Below, piece after piece: positions 63,095 through 64,000 of a stretch of DNA of 64,000 nt (position 1 is the first letter of the stretch; each line of letters opens with the position of its first letter). The stretch comes from Clonostachys chloroleuca (taxonomy: Eukaryota; Ascomycota; Sordariomycetes; Hypocreales; Bionectriaceae). A model generated the notes under the pieces. The model ran no database searches. It worked only from the letters and a program-made list of their open reading frames with translations, and was not told where the DNA came from. Position numbers and translations under genes: made by a program. The DNA is taken from contig JBANAY010000003.1 of the NCBI GenBank assembly GCA_037952775.1, positions 12,338,001-12,402,000 on the forward strand, in the 5' to 3' direction.

Positions 63095-64000
63095 GACTAC
63101 CGGCTGGAAGATTGAGCCCCGGTAGAGATTGGAATTGGGTGCGGCCGAGGTTGTGGCTCTTCTCGCGACGAATCCGTGGAGGTGATGTTGTCCTGGAGAA
63201 AAACCCAACAGAGTTCGAGCACAAGGGTTTCTCGGGACTTTGATGTGTCTGGCCGCGGCAATGCACCAATGACGCGCGACACTATCAGAATTTGGTTGCA
63301 ATTCAGTCGCTTGCTGTTTTGGGGGTGGTGACCCAGGCTGTGGGCAGGTTTCAGGTTCTCGGTGCATTGGGATGCGGTGCAGGGGCTCGACAAACCACAG
63401 GCCAGGCTCCAGAGGCCCTGGACCGGCTTAGTGGCTTGCTAGCGGCTCCCTGTAGGGAATCATGCGCTGTGTTCCAGGCAGGTGATAAGCAAGCATGGAC
63501 CAGTTTGATCTCCAGGGCTGCGTCCATGCGACCGTCATCAGCACGCGAGCAGAGGACGAACTGTGTAATCAAGCTGCTTGATTAACACTCATGCAAACCC
63601 TTACTGGCAATGCGACGTAACCAGCACATGGAACACCTGATTGTGCATTCCCCGTATTAACCAGGCCAGCGACTGAGTTTTCCTCACCGACTAAAGCACA
63701 CCCTCCAAACCACAGAGCTTCTGGGGCCCCAGCTGCTTACATAGTATTTTCTCTTATTGACGTTACCCCAAACAAGCATCTAAACACACACACACACACA
63801 CACAGGCAAAAGCTCCGACTGTTACCCAAACATGCAATAAACGAAGCTGCTCCCCACCACAAAGGTATCGAACAACTTACACCACGTTGCCCATGTTGCG
63901 CCCGGCTGTAGGTTGTCTGCTGTAGCGTCTATCTCGGCGATGGGATGGGTGCTCTCCCCGTTGGGTTAGGCCAGCCACTGGTGGAGGTTGTACCACCGCT
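63095..64000. other. Upstream region of Mdv1 and window end
   Basis: About 900 bp of promoter-side sequence with a (CA)10 repeat at 63785-63804. Short frames on both strands show no recognisable protein. A gene may begin beyond the window edge. Confidence 0.6.
63785..63804. repeat. (CA)10 microsatellite
   Basis: Ten perfect CA units, about 690 bp upstream of the Mdv1 start. A useful length marker; no function is implied. Confidence 0.95.

Overview
The window is chromosomal DNA of a filamentous ascomycete fungus. The evidence is: short GT-AG introns (about 50-120 bp, often with CTAAC/CTGAC-like branch points), long GC-balanced intergenic spaces, and full-length proteins of the Pezizomycotina type (Hog1 MAP kinase, a group III G-alpha, a nudA-type dynein heavy chain). 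Protein wording and intergenic style fit Sordariomycetes, perhaps Hypocreales, but that placement is inference. No prokaryotic, plasmid, viral or CRISPR-like features are seen.

Layout, left to right. 1-1002: decayed, repeat-bearing flank. 1003-2666 (-): HOG1. 2667-5738: spacer with a 39-A tract and a 231-bp MITE-like inverted-repeat element. 5739-8828 (-): glycogen phosphorylase. 11753-13118 (-): group III G-alpha (gna-3/ganB type). 13119-18856: a 5.7-kb gene-free stretch. 18857-21266 (+): AVL9. 21904-24420 (-): cullin-1. 25884-27076 (-): four-pass membrane protein, tentatively SRF1-like. 28391-41527 (-): cytoplasmic dynein heavy chain in three exons. 42783-44980 (-): polyglutamine-rich FAR1-domain protein with a frame break. 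46762-49919 (-): large C2H2 zinc-finger protein. 51746-55587 (-): GRAM/VASt sterol-transfer protein. 57398-58933 (+): Atg38/NRBF2-like protein. 59049-60545 (-): JmjC oxygenase. 60892-63094 (-): mitochondrial fission adaptor Mdv1.

Most genes are housekeeping or signalling genes rather than a cluster. HOG1, glycogen phosphorylase and the cAMP-linked G-alpha lie side by side, which is suggestive for stress and carbon-reserve control, but co-function is not shown by sequence alone. Several genes serve membrane traffic and organelle dynamics (AVL9, dynein, the Lam-type protein, Atg38-like, Mdv1).

No clearly new multi-gene system was found. The most unusual items are the MITE-like element, the split reading frame of the FAR1/polyQ protein, a possible Atg8-interacting motif in the Atg38-like protein, two introns that can be retained without breaking the frame, and a heptad-repeat coding relic at the left edge. 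Intron positions come from splice-site reading and family alignment from memory; no search was run.
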